Positions 53,357 to 62,736 of a stretch of DNA of 64,000 nt are shown piece by piece (within the stretch, counting starts at the first letter, position 1; every line of letters begins with the position of its first letter). The stretch is from Chloroflexi bacterium CFX4 (GTDB lineage: Bacteria > Chloroflexota > Anaerolineae > Aggregatilineales > UBA2796). Below the pieces are notes generated by a model. That model was not told the DNA's origin. It saw nothing but the letters and a program-made list of their open reading frames with translations, and searched no databases. Made by a program: the position numbers and the translations under genes. Where the stretch lies: NCBI GenBank assembly GCA_021404685.1, contig QWHC01000004.1, positions 162,697-226,696 on the forward strand. The letters run 5' to 3'.

Positions 53357-54780
53357 CGCACTTTTAGGCGGCTGCGCTGTGCCAAGCGCGCTTTCACACG
53401 CTCTGTGGCGGCGGGCAGCTGGCGCACGCGCAAATGTGCCTTACGGCGCAGCGTTGCGCGGCGCGGCGGGTGCTGCACGCGCTCCGATGCAGCTGTGGCG
53501 CTTGGCGCGCTATCCAGCTCAGGCGGGCGGCTCTCCTCAGCAGGCGTAATAAAACTGGCAACAATGGCGTGCAGGTCGGTGCGCGTTTTTTCGCTGGGGC
53601 GCGGCACGCCAAACACATCCCAAATGCTCACCTCACCCGTATCGTAAATGGTGGTTGGCTGAGCTGATTCATCGGCTGCCTCAGGCTGTGGGGCAGGCGT
53701 ATTTTGCTCAACGGCTGCCAGTGTGCCAGAGGGTGCCTTTTCGCGGTTGGGCAAGGGCGTGGTTGGCTTGGCGGGCGGCGTATCGCCTTCGCGCATAGGC
53801 ACTTTGGGCAAGGGCAAGCCAGCGGCGGGCGTCGGCGCGATCTCTGGCAAGGTGCGCGGTGCTGGCGTGGGCTTGGGCGGCGTGGCTTCCAAGGCTTGGG
53901 TCGGTTCGGCAGGCGCAAGCGGCGGCGCAACCAATGAGATTGGCACGGTGCGTGCGGATGAATCCCACACAATGTCATCATCGGTCGGACGGACGGGCTT
54001 AGGCGACGGCGTTTGTTGAAGCGCTTCTGCCAAGCCTTTCGGTTTGCGCGGCTTGGTATCGGCTTGGGCGGAACTGGATGGCGGCGGAACAGCGACTGCC
54101 GGCATCTCGACTGCGCTTAGCTTGCTCACAAAGGATGGATCGGCAACAGGCTGCGGCTGATGAACAAGCGTTGGTGCACTGGTGAGCGGTTCGGGCAAAT
54201 CGTCCTCACCGATCACGATTGGCTTTGCCTGTTGGGCAAGCAGCTCTTGGGTGCGGATGACCTCTGCGCCGCGGGCAGCGCGGGCAGCTGCATCGGGCGC
54301 CGCCTGCATCGCCACACGCGCTTGGCGCTCAGGGTCTAGCCGTGCGCCGCTGCGCTCCACCAATTTCCGCAAGGCACGCAGGCTTTCCACCATGCGCGCT
54401 TCGGTGCGGCGGCGTCCGCCGAAGGCTTCACGCAGCCCGCTGAAAGCACCACGCCGACGGTATTCAACGACCCAGTTCACAATGGTGCCTTCCGGCGCCG
54501 GTTGCAGGCGAAAACGCGCCCGAAAAGCGCGATAAGGACCATCTACCACCCTATATTCGTAGCCAATGTTCTCGATCCATGCCGTGATTTCTTCAACAAT
54601 GCTCTTGCCGCGCTGATCTGTGCAGCGGCGGCGCGCACCAACGCCTTGCGTGTGCGTGGTGAGCATCGAAAGCTGCTTGCAGCCCAAATGCCAGCGTGTC
54701 ACGTATTCCGGCTTGGTTAGGTATGTCCAGATGGCATCAGCGGCGGCGGCGATCAAGATACGTTGGTCAATTAAAGGCAC
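53353..54780 (-). CDS. SRPBCC (START-like) protein with a long Pro-rich tail
   Basis: A 475-residue protein. Residues 1-145 match the SRPBCC/polyketide-cyclase fold (IAAAADAIWTYLTKPEYVTRW near the start, then alternating strands and the C-terminal helix SLRALRKLVERSG). The rest, about 330 residues, is low-complexity, rich in Pro, Ala and Thr (APPLAPAEPTQALEATPPKP). It ends in basic residues (TLRRKAHLRVRQLP). The N-terminal domain binds small hydrophobic ligands; the tail may bind proteins or nucleic acid. No known full-length match comes to mind. Confidence 0.65.
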   Translation of the reverse strand: MPLIDQRILIAAAADAIWTYLTKPEYVTRWHLGCKQLSMLTTHTQGVGARRRCTDQRGKSIVEEITAWIENIGYEYRVVDGPYRAFRARFRLQPAPEGTIVNWVVEYRRRGAFSGLREAFGGRRRTEARMVESLRALRKLVERSGARLDPERQARVAMQAAPDAAARAARGAEVIRTQELLAQQAKPIVIGEDDLPEPLTSAPTLVHQPQPVADPSFVSKLSAVEMPAVAVPPPSSSAQADTKPRKPKGLAEALQQTPSPKPVRPTDDDIVWDSSARTVPISLVAPPLAPAEPTQALEATPPKPTPAPRTLPEIAPTPAAGLPLPKVPMREGDTPPAKPTTPLPNREKAPSGTLAAVEQNTPAPQPEAADESAQPTTIYDTGEVSIWDVFGVPRPSEKTRTDLHAIVASFITPAEESRPPELDSAPSATAASERVQHPPRRATLRRKAHLRVRQLPAATERVKARLAQRSRLKVR

Positions 54781-54873
54781 GATCTCTTTTCCTGCTGCGA
54801 CAACGGTAGTGGCAACCTACGCTTAGGCTACGCCTAGCCTATGATACCAAAAAATCGCCGTGCAGTCATGGGT

Positions 54874-55653
54874 TTAATAATCTGGTGGCAATGGGCTGTA
54901 GTTCGTCCAGCCGCCGTCAATAATCAGTGTTTGCCCTGAAATATGCCGCGCGCCCGCCGAACATAGGAACAAAACCGCCGCCGCAATGTCCTCCACATGC
55001 GCAACACGGCGCGTCGGCGTGATGCTGCCCCAGTCGCGCTCATAGTTGGCAGTTTCTTGGGCAGTGCGCTCGGTGAGCGTGGCGCCGGGCGCCACCGCGT
55101 TCACAGTGATGTGATAAGCGCCTAGCTCGTAGGCAAGCGTGCGCGCCATCATGCGTAAGCCCGCTTTGGAGATGCCATAGGTGCCAAGCCCGCCAATTGC
55201 CTGCACGCCTGCCACGGAAGACATCAAAATGATGCGCCCATTGATCTGCCGTGAAACCATCTCCCGCGCTGCTGCCTGCGCTGTGAAAAAGCTGCCGCGC
55301 AAATTAACCGCCAACAGCCGATCAAAGTTTTCTGGCTCATACTCCAAAAAGCGCCCAAACAGCGTGATTCCAGCGTTGGCAACCGCAATATCCAAGCGTC
55401 CCAAGCGCAGGGCAAGGCGCTCCACCAAAGCGCGCATTGCTGCCACATCTGCCACATCAGCCGGATAGGCATACACCCGCGTTACGCCCAGCGCACGGTT
55501 AAGCGTATCCGCCGCTTGGTCAGCCAGCTCAGCGTTTAGGTCGTTCAGGGCAACCACTGCGCCCGCCTCTGCCAAGGCGCGGCACAGCGCGTAACCAATG
55601 CCCATGCCCGCGCCCGTCACCAAGGCCACCTTGCCCGTAAAAGAGTCTGTCAT
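54874..55653 (-). CDS. Short-chain dehydrogenase/reductase (FabG-like)
   Basis: A 259-residue SDR with cofactor loop TGAGMGIG (14-21), NAG motif (ANAGI) and catalytic Ser-Tyr-Lys in SSVAGV and YGISKAG. The C-terminal GQTLIIDGGW is the usual FabG-like ending. It uses NAD(P)H to reduce or oxidise an alcohol or ketone; the substrate is unknown. It stands alone in the minus direction, with no terminator clearly visible after it. Confidence 0.88.
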   Translation of the reverse strand: MTDSFTGKVALVTGAGMGIGYALCRALAEAGAVVALNDLNAELADQAADTLNRALGVTRVYAYPADVADVAAMRALVERLALRLGRLDIAVANAGITLFGRFLEYEPENFDRLLAVNLRGSFFTAQAAAREMVSRQINGRIILMSSVAGVQAIGGLGTYGISKAGLRMMARTLAYELGAYHITVNAVAPGATLTERTAQETANYERDWGSITPTRRVAHVEDIAAAVLFLCSAGARHISGQTLIIDGGWTNYSPLPPDY

Positions 55654-55811
55654 CCTTAAAAATCCTTTTGAATAAAGCGGCTGCGCCCAGCAGTTGAGCG
55701 TTTTCCTTCTATCTTACGTAGGATGCGCTAGAGCGCAACACGGCAACACTCATCTAGCCTTAAACGCGCATACCTTGCTAAGATGTGACCGTTGTTGCCA
55801 TAATTGCACGC

Positions 55812-56411
55812 ATGAAGACACGAACGCTGAGATACCTCCTCTTTTCTTTGGCAGTGCTTACCGTCGGGCTGCCGCTGCTGGGCGCGACGGTCATCTATGC
55901 TTATGGGCAGGTAGACCGCGCCGCACCTGCTGACGTGATCGTCATTCTTGGCGCCGGCACACGCTACGACGGGACGCCCTCATTCAGCTACGCACGCCGC
56001 ATTCGGCACGCTTTGGCGCTCTACAGGCAAGGTTATGCACCGCGCCTGATCTGCACCGGCGGCTACACCCAGCAACGCCCTAAATCCGAGGGCGCTGCCT
56101 GTGCGGATATGTTGCGTGCTAACGGCATTCCCGAATCAGCTATTTTTTATGAGGAAAGCAGCCGCAATACTGAGGAAAACGCACTGTACACCTACCAGAT
56201 CATGGCGGCGAACGGCTGGCAGAGCGTCCTCATCGTCAGCGATAACTATCACCTATTCCGCGCCGAGGCGATGTTCCGCACGCACGGACTGACGGTTAGC
56301 AGCAGTCCCGCCCAAATGAGCAGCGGCACGCTGACGTGGCAAACGGCACTGCGGAATATGTTCCGCGAAACAGCCGCCTTTGCTTGGTGGATGCTTAGAA
56401 GTTGGTTTTAG
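55812..56411 (+). CDS. YdcF/SanA-like DUF218 membrane protein
   Basis: The ATG at 55812 gives 199 residues; the ORF extends nine codons upstream to a GTG. It has one N-terminal helix (YLLFSLAVLTVGLPLLGATVIY), then the DUF218 domain with DVIVILGAG, ICTGGYTQ, SEGAACADML, ESSRNTEENA and VSDNYHLFRAEAMF. The SanA/YdcF group is linked to envelope integrity. The biochemical activity is not established. It overlaps the end of the FAH gene by 4 bases. Confidence 0.85.
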   Translation: MKTRTLRYLLFSLAVLTVGLPLLGATVIYAYGQVDRAAPADVIVILGAGTRYDGTPSFSYARRIRHALALYRQGYAPRLICTGGYTQQRPKSEGAACADMLRANGIPESAIFYEESSRNTEENALYTYQIMAANGWQSVLIVSDNYHLFRAEAMFRTHGLTVSSSPAQMSSGTLTWQTALRNMFRETAAFAWWMLRSWF

Positions 56412-57352
56412 GCGATCACATTCCGCAACACGCCAATCCGCTCAATTTCCAGCTCCACCACGTCGCCACGTTGCAGCCAAGGTCCTTCGCCGCGTGTTAG
56501 CTCTAGCAGGCAGCCTGTGCCAACCGTGCCGCTGCCAATAACATCGCCTGCTTGCAAGGTGACCGCCTCAGAAGCGCGGGCGATCATCTGCCCGAACGAC
56601 CAATATAAATCCGCCATGTTCCCGCGTGAGCGCTCTACGCCGTTCACACGGGCGACCATGCTCAGATCGAAAACAGCGTGCCGCTCTGTGCGGCGATCTG
56701 CCAATGCGTCTAAGGTCAGGATGCACGGACCGAGCGATTTGGCGAAATCTTTGCCCTTAGCAGGACCTAAGCCAACCTTCATCTCAAGGCGCTGTACGTC
56801 TCGCGCCGACCAATCGTTCAGAATGGTGAAGCCAAGGATGTGCGCCGCCGCCGCTTCGGGCGAAATATCGCGCCCTGCCTTGCCGATTACCGCCGCGATC
56901 TCTAGCTCATAGTCTAGGGCAGCCGTATAAGGTGGATGCGAAAGGCTATCGCCATCACCACACAAGGCGCCTGCGTGCGTATAATAGAAAACGGGGAAGC
57001 GATACCATTCAGGCGGCACTTCCCGTCCGCGGTTAGCGTTGGCAGTGACGACGTGCTGCTCAAAGGCGTAAAAGTCGCGCAGGGTGCGCGGCTGAACAGG
57101 CGGATGCAAGACCACCGCCTCCAATGGAAACGTGCGGCGTGTGCGTCCGCGCAGATTAGGTGGCGCGCCATCCAGATAGGCGGCATACATGGCGCGAACG
57201 TCCTCAAGGGCAGGCGCACCCTGCCAGATGAAGGCAGAGAGGCTGCCGCGGGCGCTCTCGCCCACCTCGATAACCTGATCGCGTGCCAGCACGCCAAAGC
57301 GCGGATAATCAGGTTCGTTTGGGAATTTGGGTGAAAACTCGACAAGGCGCAT
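56408..57352 (-). CDS. Fumarylacetoacetate hydrolase-family protein
   Basis: A 314-residue protein of the FAH fold. Metal ligands are expected from the motifs ALDYELEIAAVIGK and LNDWSARDVQ, and GSGTVGTGCLLEL resembles the GTP(A/V)G motif. The family cleaves C-C bonds in acylpyruvates (fumarylpyruvate, acylpyruvate and related). The length (314) is near the acylpyruvase/fumarylacetoacetase-like branch. Pathway genes are not nearby. Confidence 0.85.
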   Translation of the reverse strand: MRLVEFSPKFPNEPDYPRFGVLARDQVIEVGESARGSLSAFIWQGAPALEDVRAMYAAYLDGAPPNLRGRTRRTFPLEAVVLHPPVQPRTLRDFYAFEQHVVTANANRGREVPPEWYRFPVFYYTHAGALCGDGDSLSHPPYTAALDYELEIAAVIGKAGRDISPEAAAAHILGFTILNDWSARDVQRLEMKVGLGPAKGKDFAKSLGPCILTLDALADRRTERHAVFDLSMVARVNGVERSRGNMADLYWSFGQMIARASEAVTLQAGDVIGSGTVGTGCLLELTRGEGPWLQRGDVVELEIERIGVLRNVIA

Positions 57353-57761
57353 GGCTGATCAAGGCTTTCCAAAATGTGTTCGGGGCAAACTTAGCGTTTG
57401 CTAACTATAGCACGCCTGGCGGCGCAGACCAAACCGCGGAAGGCGCATTGATGCCCTAAACGGCAGCTTTCAAAGGCGGCTGAACCGCGCCAACTTTGTG
57501 CGATTTTACCAATTCTTATAAAACGTATAGATGTAGGGGACTCGTCAGGGCGCATGGTTATGCGTATAATTATGGGTAACCTAGCGCTAAGCGCCGCGCT
57601 GCGCTCCGCTAGATTCAAGTTACAGCGCTCGAAACGGCTTGTTTTCCAGCTTGCGCCGCGTCCCGAATGTCTATTTGGCGCACAATCGCCCGAAGTGCGG
57701 AAAAAACAGCCTTTCGTTATGAATTATCGTGGGGAAGCTGGGGCGATGGAGGTAGTTCGAC
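57353..57761. other. Divergent intergenic region upstream of clpC (409 bases)
   Basis: It holds the clpC promoter (57542-57570) and a long leader of about 185 bases before the GTG start. A G/C-rich palindromic stretch lies near 57582-57600 (AGCGCTAAGCGCC). No CtsR or CIRCE site could be read with confidence. No gene is evident in it. Confidence 0.45.
57542..57570 (+). promoter_or_regulatory. Candidate sigma-70-like promoter of clpC
   Basis: TCGTCA at 57542-57547 (four of six) and a perfect TATAAT at 57565-57570, with the ideal 17-base spacer. Transcription would begin about 185 bases before clpC. Confidence 0.5.
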
Positions 57762-60353
57762 GTGGCAGATAAAATGGAACGCTTTACCCAACGCGCAAGA
57801 CGAGTTTTTAGTCTGGCGCAAGAGGAAGCTGAACGCCTGCAACATAGCTATGTTGGCACAGAGCATCTCTTGCTCGGTTTGATGCGTGAAGATGGTGGCG
57901 TCGCAGGGCGCGTCCTGCGCGATCTTGGTGTCGAACCGCGCAAGGTCGAAGAACTGGTTGAGCGCATGACCCGTGCTGGTCAGCGCCCGCCTAACGCACG
58001 CTTAGACCTTTCGCCCGGTACGCGCCGTGTGCTTGAACTCGCTATTGAGGAAGCCCGCCGTATGGGGCATCACTACATCGGCACGGAACACCTGCTCTTG
58101 GGATTAGTGCGCCAAGAAGAGGGTATCGCCATTGAAGTGCTGAAGAAGCTCGGCATCAAGCCGGATGATATTCGTAAGCAGACGCGCCGTGTGCTGCAAG
58201 AAAGCCCCGTGCAGCCCAACAAGCCGCAGCCGCCACAGCCACAGACCAGCAGCAGCACGCCCACACCGCCGCCCGCACCGCGCCGCCAAAACGTGAAAAC
58301 ACCGTTGGTCGATCAATTGGCAACCGATCTGACTGCCCTTGCCGAAGAAGGCAAACTCGATCCCGTCATTGGGCGCGAGGTCGAGATTGAGCGCGTCATC
58401 CAGATTCTGAGCCGCCGCACCAAGAATAACCCGGCGCTGATCGGTGAGCCGGGCGTGGGCAAGACTGCGATTGTGGAAGGCTTGGCACAGCGCATCATCA
58501 ACCGCGAAACGCCCGCCACGCTGCTGGATAAGCGCGTGTTGCAGCTAGATGTGGGCAGCCTTGTGGCAGGCACCATGTATCGCGGTCAGTTTGAGGAACG
58601 CCTGAAGCGCGTGATTGAGGAACTCAAATCCTCAGACAGCATCCTCTTCATAGACGAAGTGCATATGCTGGTTGGTGCAGGCTCAGCTGGCAGCAGTGTA
58701 GATGCCGCCAACATCCTGAAGCCTGCCCTTGCCCGCGGCGAATTGCAGTGCATTGGCGCCACAACCTTTGATGAGTATCGCAAGCACATCGAGAGCGATG
58801 CTGCCCTTGCACGGCGCTTCCAGCCGATCTTCGTGGATGAGCCGACCATCGAGGAAACCATCGAGATTTTGCAGGGCATCAAAGAGCCATATGAAGCGCA
58901 CCACAACCTTGAGATCATGCAAGAGGCAATCGAGGCAGCCGCGCACCTCTCGGCGCGCTACGTGCCAGACCGCTTCTTGCCCGATAAGGCGATTGACCTG
59001 ATTGATGAAGGCGCCAGCCGCGTCCGCATGTATAAATCGCCAGAGGCGATCCGCGTGCGCCGCGCTGAGGCAGAACTTGCCCAAATCAATGAGGAACTTG
59101 AGGAGAGCGGCGAACTGCTGGATGACGATCAGCGCTCAGAGATGCGCGCCCGCGCTGCTGAACTCTCCACACAGCTCACTGCCCTGAAGTCGGGCTGGAA
59201 CCCTGAGACCAATAAGCCGCGCCTGACCGCTGAGGACGTGGCAGAAGTCGTCTCCATGTGGACGGGCATTCCCGTCACCAGCATCAGCGGTGATGAATCC
59301 GAGCGCCTGCTGCACATGGAAGACTTTTTGCACAAGCGCATTGTCGGGCAGCATGAGGCAATCGAGGCGATTGCGAAGGCAGTTCGCCGTGCGCGTGCCG
59401 GCTTGAAAGACCCACGCCGTCCCATTGGCTCGTTCATCTTCCTTGGCCCAACTGGCGTCGGCAAAACGGAACTGACCAAAGCGCTTGCCGAGTTCATGTT
59501 TGGCAGCGAGGACGCGCTCATTCAGCTTGACATGAGCGAATTTATGGAGCGCCACACCGTCGCACGCTTGGTTGGTGCGCCGCCCGGCTACGTCGGCTAC
59601 GAAGATGCCGGTCAGCTTACCGAAGCGCTGCGCCGCCGACCGTACTCAATCGTCGTCTTTGACGAAATTGAGAAAGCACACCCTGAAGCCTTCAACATGC
59701 TGCTCCAGATCATGGAGGAAGGGCGCCTTTCGGACGCACGCGGACGCAAGGTAGACTTCCGCAACGCGATCATCGTCATGACCAGCAACGTTGGCGCGGA
59801 TGTGATCAAGCGCGGCAATACGCTCGGCTTTGACCTGCCGCGTGATGAAAGCGCTGAACAAGCCCGTGACTACGACGAAATGCGTAAGAAGGTGATGGAT
59901 CAACTGCGCCGCGCCTTCCGTCCAGAGTTCTTGAACCGCGTCAGCGGCACCATCGTGTTCCGTTCGCTGACCCGTGATGAACTGATGGAGATTGTTGATC
60001 TGGAGATCAACAAGGTGCGCGAACGCCTTGCCGAACACGCCCTGACCCTAGAAGTGACCGATGCCGCCAAAGGCTTGCTGGGCGAAAAAGGCTATGATCC
60101 AGAGTATGGTGCGCGTCCACTGCGCCGCGTGATCACCAACATGGTTGAAGATCGCCTCTCAGATGGCATTCTGGCTGGCACTTTCAAGATTGCCAGCACC
60201 GTGTTGGTGGATGCCGCCGACGGCGAACTGATCATGCAGATGATCGAGAGCCAGAACGGCAGCGCACATGATCACGCCCTGATTGAATATCCGCCGAGTG
60301 CGCTGATCGAAGGTGCTGTGGATATTGCCTCCTCTTCACCTGAGGTAAATTAG
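57762..60353 (+). CDS. clpC: ATP-dependent Clp protease ATPase subunit ClpC
   Basis: GTG at 57762 lies eight bases after GGAGGT; a later ATG at 57774 is possible. The 863-residue chain has two Clp-N repeats (1-145), a Pro-rich linker (150-175), AAA1 with Walker A GEPGVGKT (228-235) and Walker B ILFIDE (292-297). A short M domain (about 425-475) follows, then AAA2 with GPTGVGKT (560-567). The loop [10 protein letters not shown] near 690 fits the ClpP-binding loop. ClpC unfolds proteins for ClpP. The C-terminus is extended by about 40 residues after the usual end. Confidence 0.95.
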   Translation: MADKMERFTQRARRVFSLAQEEAERLQHSYVGTEHLLLGLMREDGGVAGRVLRDLGVEPRKVEELVERMTRAGQRPPNARLDLSPGTRRVLELAIEEARRMGHHYIGTEHLLLGLVRQEEGIAIEVLKKLGIKPDDIRKQTRRVLQESPVQPNKPQPPQPQTSSSTPTPPPAPRRQNVKTPLVDQLATDLTALAEEGKLDPVIGREVEIERVIQILSRRTKNNPALIGEPGVGKTAIVEGLAQRIINRETPATLLDKRVLQLDVGSLVAGTMYRGQFEERLKRVIEELKSSDSILFIDEVHMLVGAGSAGSSVDAANILKPALARGELQCIGATTFDEYRKHIESDAALARRFQPIFVDEPTIEETIEILQGIKEPYEAHHNLEIMQEAIEAAAHLSARYVPDRFLPDKAIDLIDEGASRVRMYKSPEAIRVRRAEAELAQINEELEESGELLDDDQRSEMRARAAELSTQLTALKSGWNPETNKPRLTAEDVAEVVSMWTGIPVTSISGDESERLLHMEDFLHKRIVGQHEAIEAIAKAVRRARAGLKDPRRPIGSFIFLGPTGVGKTELTKALAEFMFGSEDALIQLDMSEFMERHTVARLVGAPPGYVGYEDAGQLTEALRRRPYSIVVFDEIEKAHPEAFNMLLQIMEEGRLSDARGRKVDFRNAIIVMTSNVGADVIKRGNTLGFDLPRDESAEQARDYDEMRKKVMDQLRRAFRPEFLNRVSGTIVFRSLTRDELMEIVDLEINKVRERLAEHALTLEVTDAAKGLLGEKGYDPEYGARPLRRVITNMVEDRLSDGILAGTFKIASTVLVDAADGELIMQMIESQNGSAHDHALIEYPPSALIEGAVDIASSSPEVN

Positions 60354-60378
60354 CTTCACGCACATAAACCAAATCAAG

Positions 60379-60410
60379 CAGAGCGGCAACAACCGCTCTG
60401 TTTGTGTTTC
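60379..60410 (+). terminator. Rho-independent terminator after clpC
   Basis: CAGAGCGG (60379-60386) pairs with CCGCTCTG (60393-60400), with weaker base pairs beyond. It is followed by TTTGTGTTT. Confidence 0.75.
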
Positions 60411-60418
60411 GTCCCTTT

Positions 60419-60446
60419 TTGAAACCGCCTATAGGTATGCTATGAT
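60419..60446 (+). promoter_or_regulatory. Sigma-70-like promoter of the CDGSH gene
   Basis: TTGAAA at 60419-60424 and TATGAT at 60441-60446, with a 16-base spacer. Both match the consensus at five of six bases. Confidence 0.55.
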
Positions 60447-60461
60447 CGGACGACAGTCCGA
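60446..60461. promoter_or_regulatory. Palindromic operator candidate over the start site
   Basis: TCGGAC (60446-60451) and GTCCGA (60456-60461) are exact complements with a 4-base spacer. The palindrome spans the expected transcription start, about seven bases beyond the -10 box, where a bound repressor would block RNA polymerase. Confidence 0.5.
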
Positions 60462-60487
60462 ATAAGTTAGCAAAGGTGATCCGCCTG

Positions 60488-61150
60488 ATGACAGATAAAT
60501 ATCGCGGCAAGGGTATGGATCGGCGCTACAGCGGTGAGGCGGTAGACATCACCTACAACCTGAAGCGCTGCATTCACGCAGCAGAGTGCGTTCAGCGTCT
60601 TTCGGAAGTGTTCAACACACAGCGCCGCCCTTGGATCACAGCCGACGCCGCCAGCGCTGATCAAATCGCGGCAACGGTCGAACACTGTCCATCCGGTGCG
60701 CTGCACTATGAACGCAAAGATGGCGGCAGCAGTGAACGCACACCCAACACCAATCGCATTGTTATTTGGCAGAACGGGCCGTTGCAATTCAGTGGCGATC
60801 TGCGGATTGAAGGCGCAGCCGTAGACGTGCAGGACGAAACACGCGCCACGTTGTGCCGCTGCGGTGCTTCTCATAACAAGCCTTTTTGCGATAACAGCCA
60901 CAAAGATATTGCCTTTGACGGCAGCTTAGGCGCGCCGTTACAGGCAGTGCCAAACGAAGAAGGCGGCACACTGCGGATCACGGTCAATCCGAACGGATCG
61001 CTGCGGATCGAAGGCGCATTCACGCTCTATGATGAGCAGGGTAACGCCTTGTTCAGCGGCACGGAAACATGGCTGTGCCGCTGCGGCGGCTCTCAGGATA
61101 AGCCTTTTTGCGATGGCAGCCATCGGGCAAATGGCTTCAAGGCAGATTAG
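60488..61150 (+). CDS. Ferredoxin-like (Fer4_19) protein with two CDGSH iron-sulfur domains
   Basis: The ATG at 60488 follows AAAGGTGAT and gives 220 residues. The N-terminal part (15-75) fits the divergent 4Fe-4S mono-cluster domain (Cys28, Cys34, Cys67 in HCPSGAL). Two CDGSH-type domains follow: CRCGASHNKPFCDNSH and CRCGGSQDKPFCDGSH, each with the three Cys and one His that bind a labile [2Fe-2S] cluster. Such proteins are thought to act in iron-sulfur or redox balance. The promoter carries a palindrome at its start site. A GNAT gene follows 9 bases on. Confidence 0.87.
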   Translation: MTDKYRGKGMDRRYSGEAVDITYNLKRCIHAAECVQRLSEVFNTQRRPWITADAASADQIAATVEHCPSGALHYERKDGGSSERTPNTNRIVIWQNGPLQFSGDLRIEGAAVDVQDETRATLCRCGASHNKPFCDNSHKDIAFDGSLGAPLQAVPNEEGGTLRITVNPNGSLRIEGAFTLYDEQGNALFSGTETWLCRCGGSQDKPFCDGSHRANGFKAD

Positions 61151-61159
61151 GGGATCGCT

Positions 61160-61468
61160 ATGAGCGACGATTTAAACAGTTCCGAAGTCGTGCATAACCC
61201 AGAACAGAAGCGCTTTGAGCTGCCCATCGGCGACCATTTGGCGCTGGTGGAATACATTCCCGCTGGGACGAACATTGTCTTTACGCATACCGAAGTGCCG
61301 CCAGCCCTGGAAGGGCAGGGCGTTGGCAGCCGCTTGGCAAAGCACGCCCTCGATTATGCAGTAGAAAATGGTTTGAAAATTCAGCCACTTTGCCCGTTCA
61401 TTGCGGCGTATATCCGCCGTCATCCTGAGTATCAAGCGCACGTTTTCGGCGCACGCAAACAGGACTAA
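61160..61468 (+). CDS. Small GNAT-family acetyltransferase-like protein
   Basis: A 102-residue protein matching the short acetyltransferase group (PF14542-like, YjdJ). It has a beta-hairpin start (QKRFELPIGDHLALVEY), the acetyl-CoA loop with PPALEGQGVGSRLAKHAL, and the final phrase IQPLCPFIAAYIRRHPEY. It lacks the N- and C-terminal parts of full GNAT enzymes. Substrate unknown. It is in an operon with the double-CDGSH gene. Confidence 0.87.
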   Translation: MSDDLNSSEVVHNPEQKRFELPIGDHLALVEYIPAGTNIVFTHTEVPPALEGQGVGSRLAKHALDYAVENGLKIQPLCPFIAAYIRRHPEYQAHVFGARKQD

Positions 61469-61475
61469 GCAGGCA

Positions 61476-61500
61476 CGGGATGGTCTTATAAGCCATCCCG
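61476..61500 (+). terminator. Hairpin after the GNAT gene
   Basis: CGGGATGG (61476-61483) and CCATCCCG (61493-61500) pair perfectly. There is no T-run, so it may act with other factors or only stabilise the transcript end. Confidence 0.45.
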
Positions 61501-61658
61501 ACAAAGCTGCTGTGCATCTTCACAAATTGCTACACCCTCTTAACCCTTCCTCGACAACCGCACCGTAAATGTGGTAGCCTTGAGGTGCTTTGTGGCATAT
61601 CACACTCCCTTTCTAGCACGCGCAGGGCTTGTTTATCGGCTTGGAAGGAGTTACTTCG

Positions 61659-62546
61659 ATGTTTAAGACCTTTCGGCGCAGTTGGGAACTGACCAAAGTT
61701 TCGTGGGCTATCCTGCAAAAGGATAAGGAACTGTTGGCGTTTCCGCTCATGTCTATGATCGGCGTGTTTGTCATTTCGCTCGTCTTCGCTATCCCACTGA
61801 TGGGATCAGGCTTCTTGCAATCCGTGGCAGGGGATGGCGATTCTGGTTTCGTCTCCTACATCATCGGCATCGTGATCCTGTTTTTCTACTACCTTGCTAT
61901 TTCGATTGTCGTCACCTATAGCAACGCAGCCCTGACGGGTGCTGTGTTCATGCGCTTTGATGGCAAAGACCCTAAGCTGAGCGATGGCTTTGCCATTGCC
62001 AACAGCCACTTGGCTGCCATTGTGACTTTTGCCGCCATGAACGCGACGGTGGGCGTGATCAGCACCTTGATCCGCAACGCCGGACGGGATAGCAACAATG
62101 TGGTTGGGCGCATCATCGCAAGCATCCTTGCCAGCATCATTGACGCGGCATGGGCAGTCGTGACCTTCCTCGTGGTGCCGGTCATGGTGCGCGAAGGCAA
62201 GGGCGCGTTGGAGTCTGTGAAGCGCAGCGGGCAGTTGCTGCGGGATACGTGGGGCAGCCAAATTGTGGGCAGCGGCGGCATTGGGCTTGTATTCGGCTTG
62301 ATTGCCTTTCTTGCCTTCTTGGTGATTGGGCTACCATTGTTCCTGTTGGCAGCCGCAACCAATTCAAGTTTCTTGCTGTTTCTTGCTGTGCTGGTCATCA
62401 TTGTGCTAGTGGCGGGCATCAGCCTTGTGGGTGGCGCCTTGAACAGCATCTACCGCGTGGCGCTCTACCACTACGCGCACGATCAGAAGGTCGAGTTCTT
62501 TGAAGAAGAGGTGCTGCGGAGCGCGTTCACGCCCTCGACCGCCTAG
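61659..62546 (+). CDS. DUF6159-like polytopic membrane protein
   Basis: The ATG at 61659 follows GGAAGGAG and gives 295 residues; the ORF extends ten codons upstream. It starts with MFKTFRRSWELTKVSWAILQKDKELLAFPL, a phrase common to this family, and has six hydrophobic helices in pairs (about 27-49, 65-84, 105-130, 150-172, 202-230 and 237-262). The family is found next to many functions and its role is unknown. Confidence 0.78.
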   Translation: MFKTFRRSWELTKVSWAILQKDKELLAFPLMSMIGVFVISLVFAIPLMGSGFLQSVAGDGDSGFVSYIIGIVILFFYYLAISIVVTYSNAALTGAVFMRFDGKDPKLSDGFAIANSHLAAIVTFAAMNATVGVISTLIRNAGRDSNNVVGRIIASILASIIDAAWAVVTFLVVPVMVREGKGALESVKRSGQLLRDTWGSQIVGSGGIGLVFGLIAFLAFLVIGLPLFLLAAATNSSFLLFLAVLVIIVLVAGISLVGGALNSIYRVALYHYAHDQKVEFFEEEVLRSAFTPSTA

Positions 62547-62572
62547 CAGGCATCGCGCATTGTGTTCCGTTT

Positions 62573-62613
62573 GGGCAGCACCTCTCGCCGCAAGGGCTGC
62601 CCTCTGTTTGCTT
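62573..62613 (+). terminator. Hairpin terminator after the DUF6159-like gene
   Basis: GGGCAGC (62573-62579) pairs with GCTGCCC (62596-62602), followed by TCTGTTTGCTT. It has a 16-base loop. Confidence 0.5.
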
Positions 62614-62736
62614 AAAGTGTTTTAACGATGAAAAGTTTGAATATGGCGCACCTCAGGGCAGTTTCTTACAGTTTCAGCGTATTTGTGTGTACAATCTACA
62701 GCAATCATGTGACTCTGCTCAGGCGACACGAAGGGA

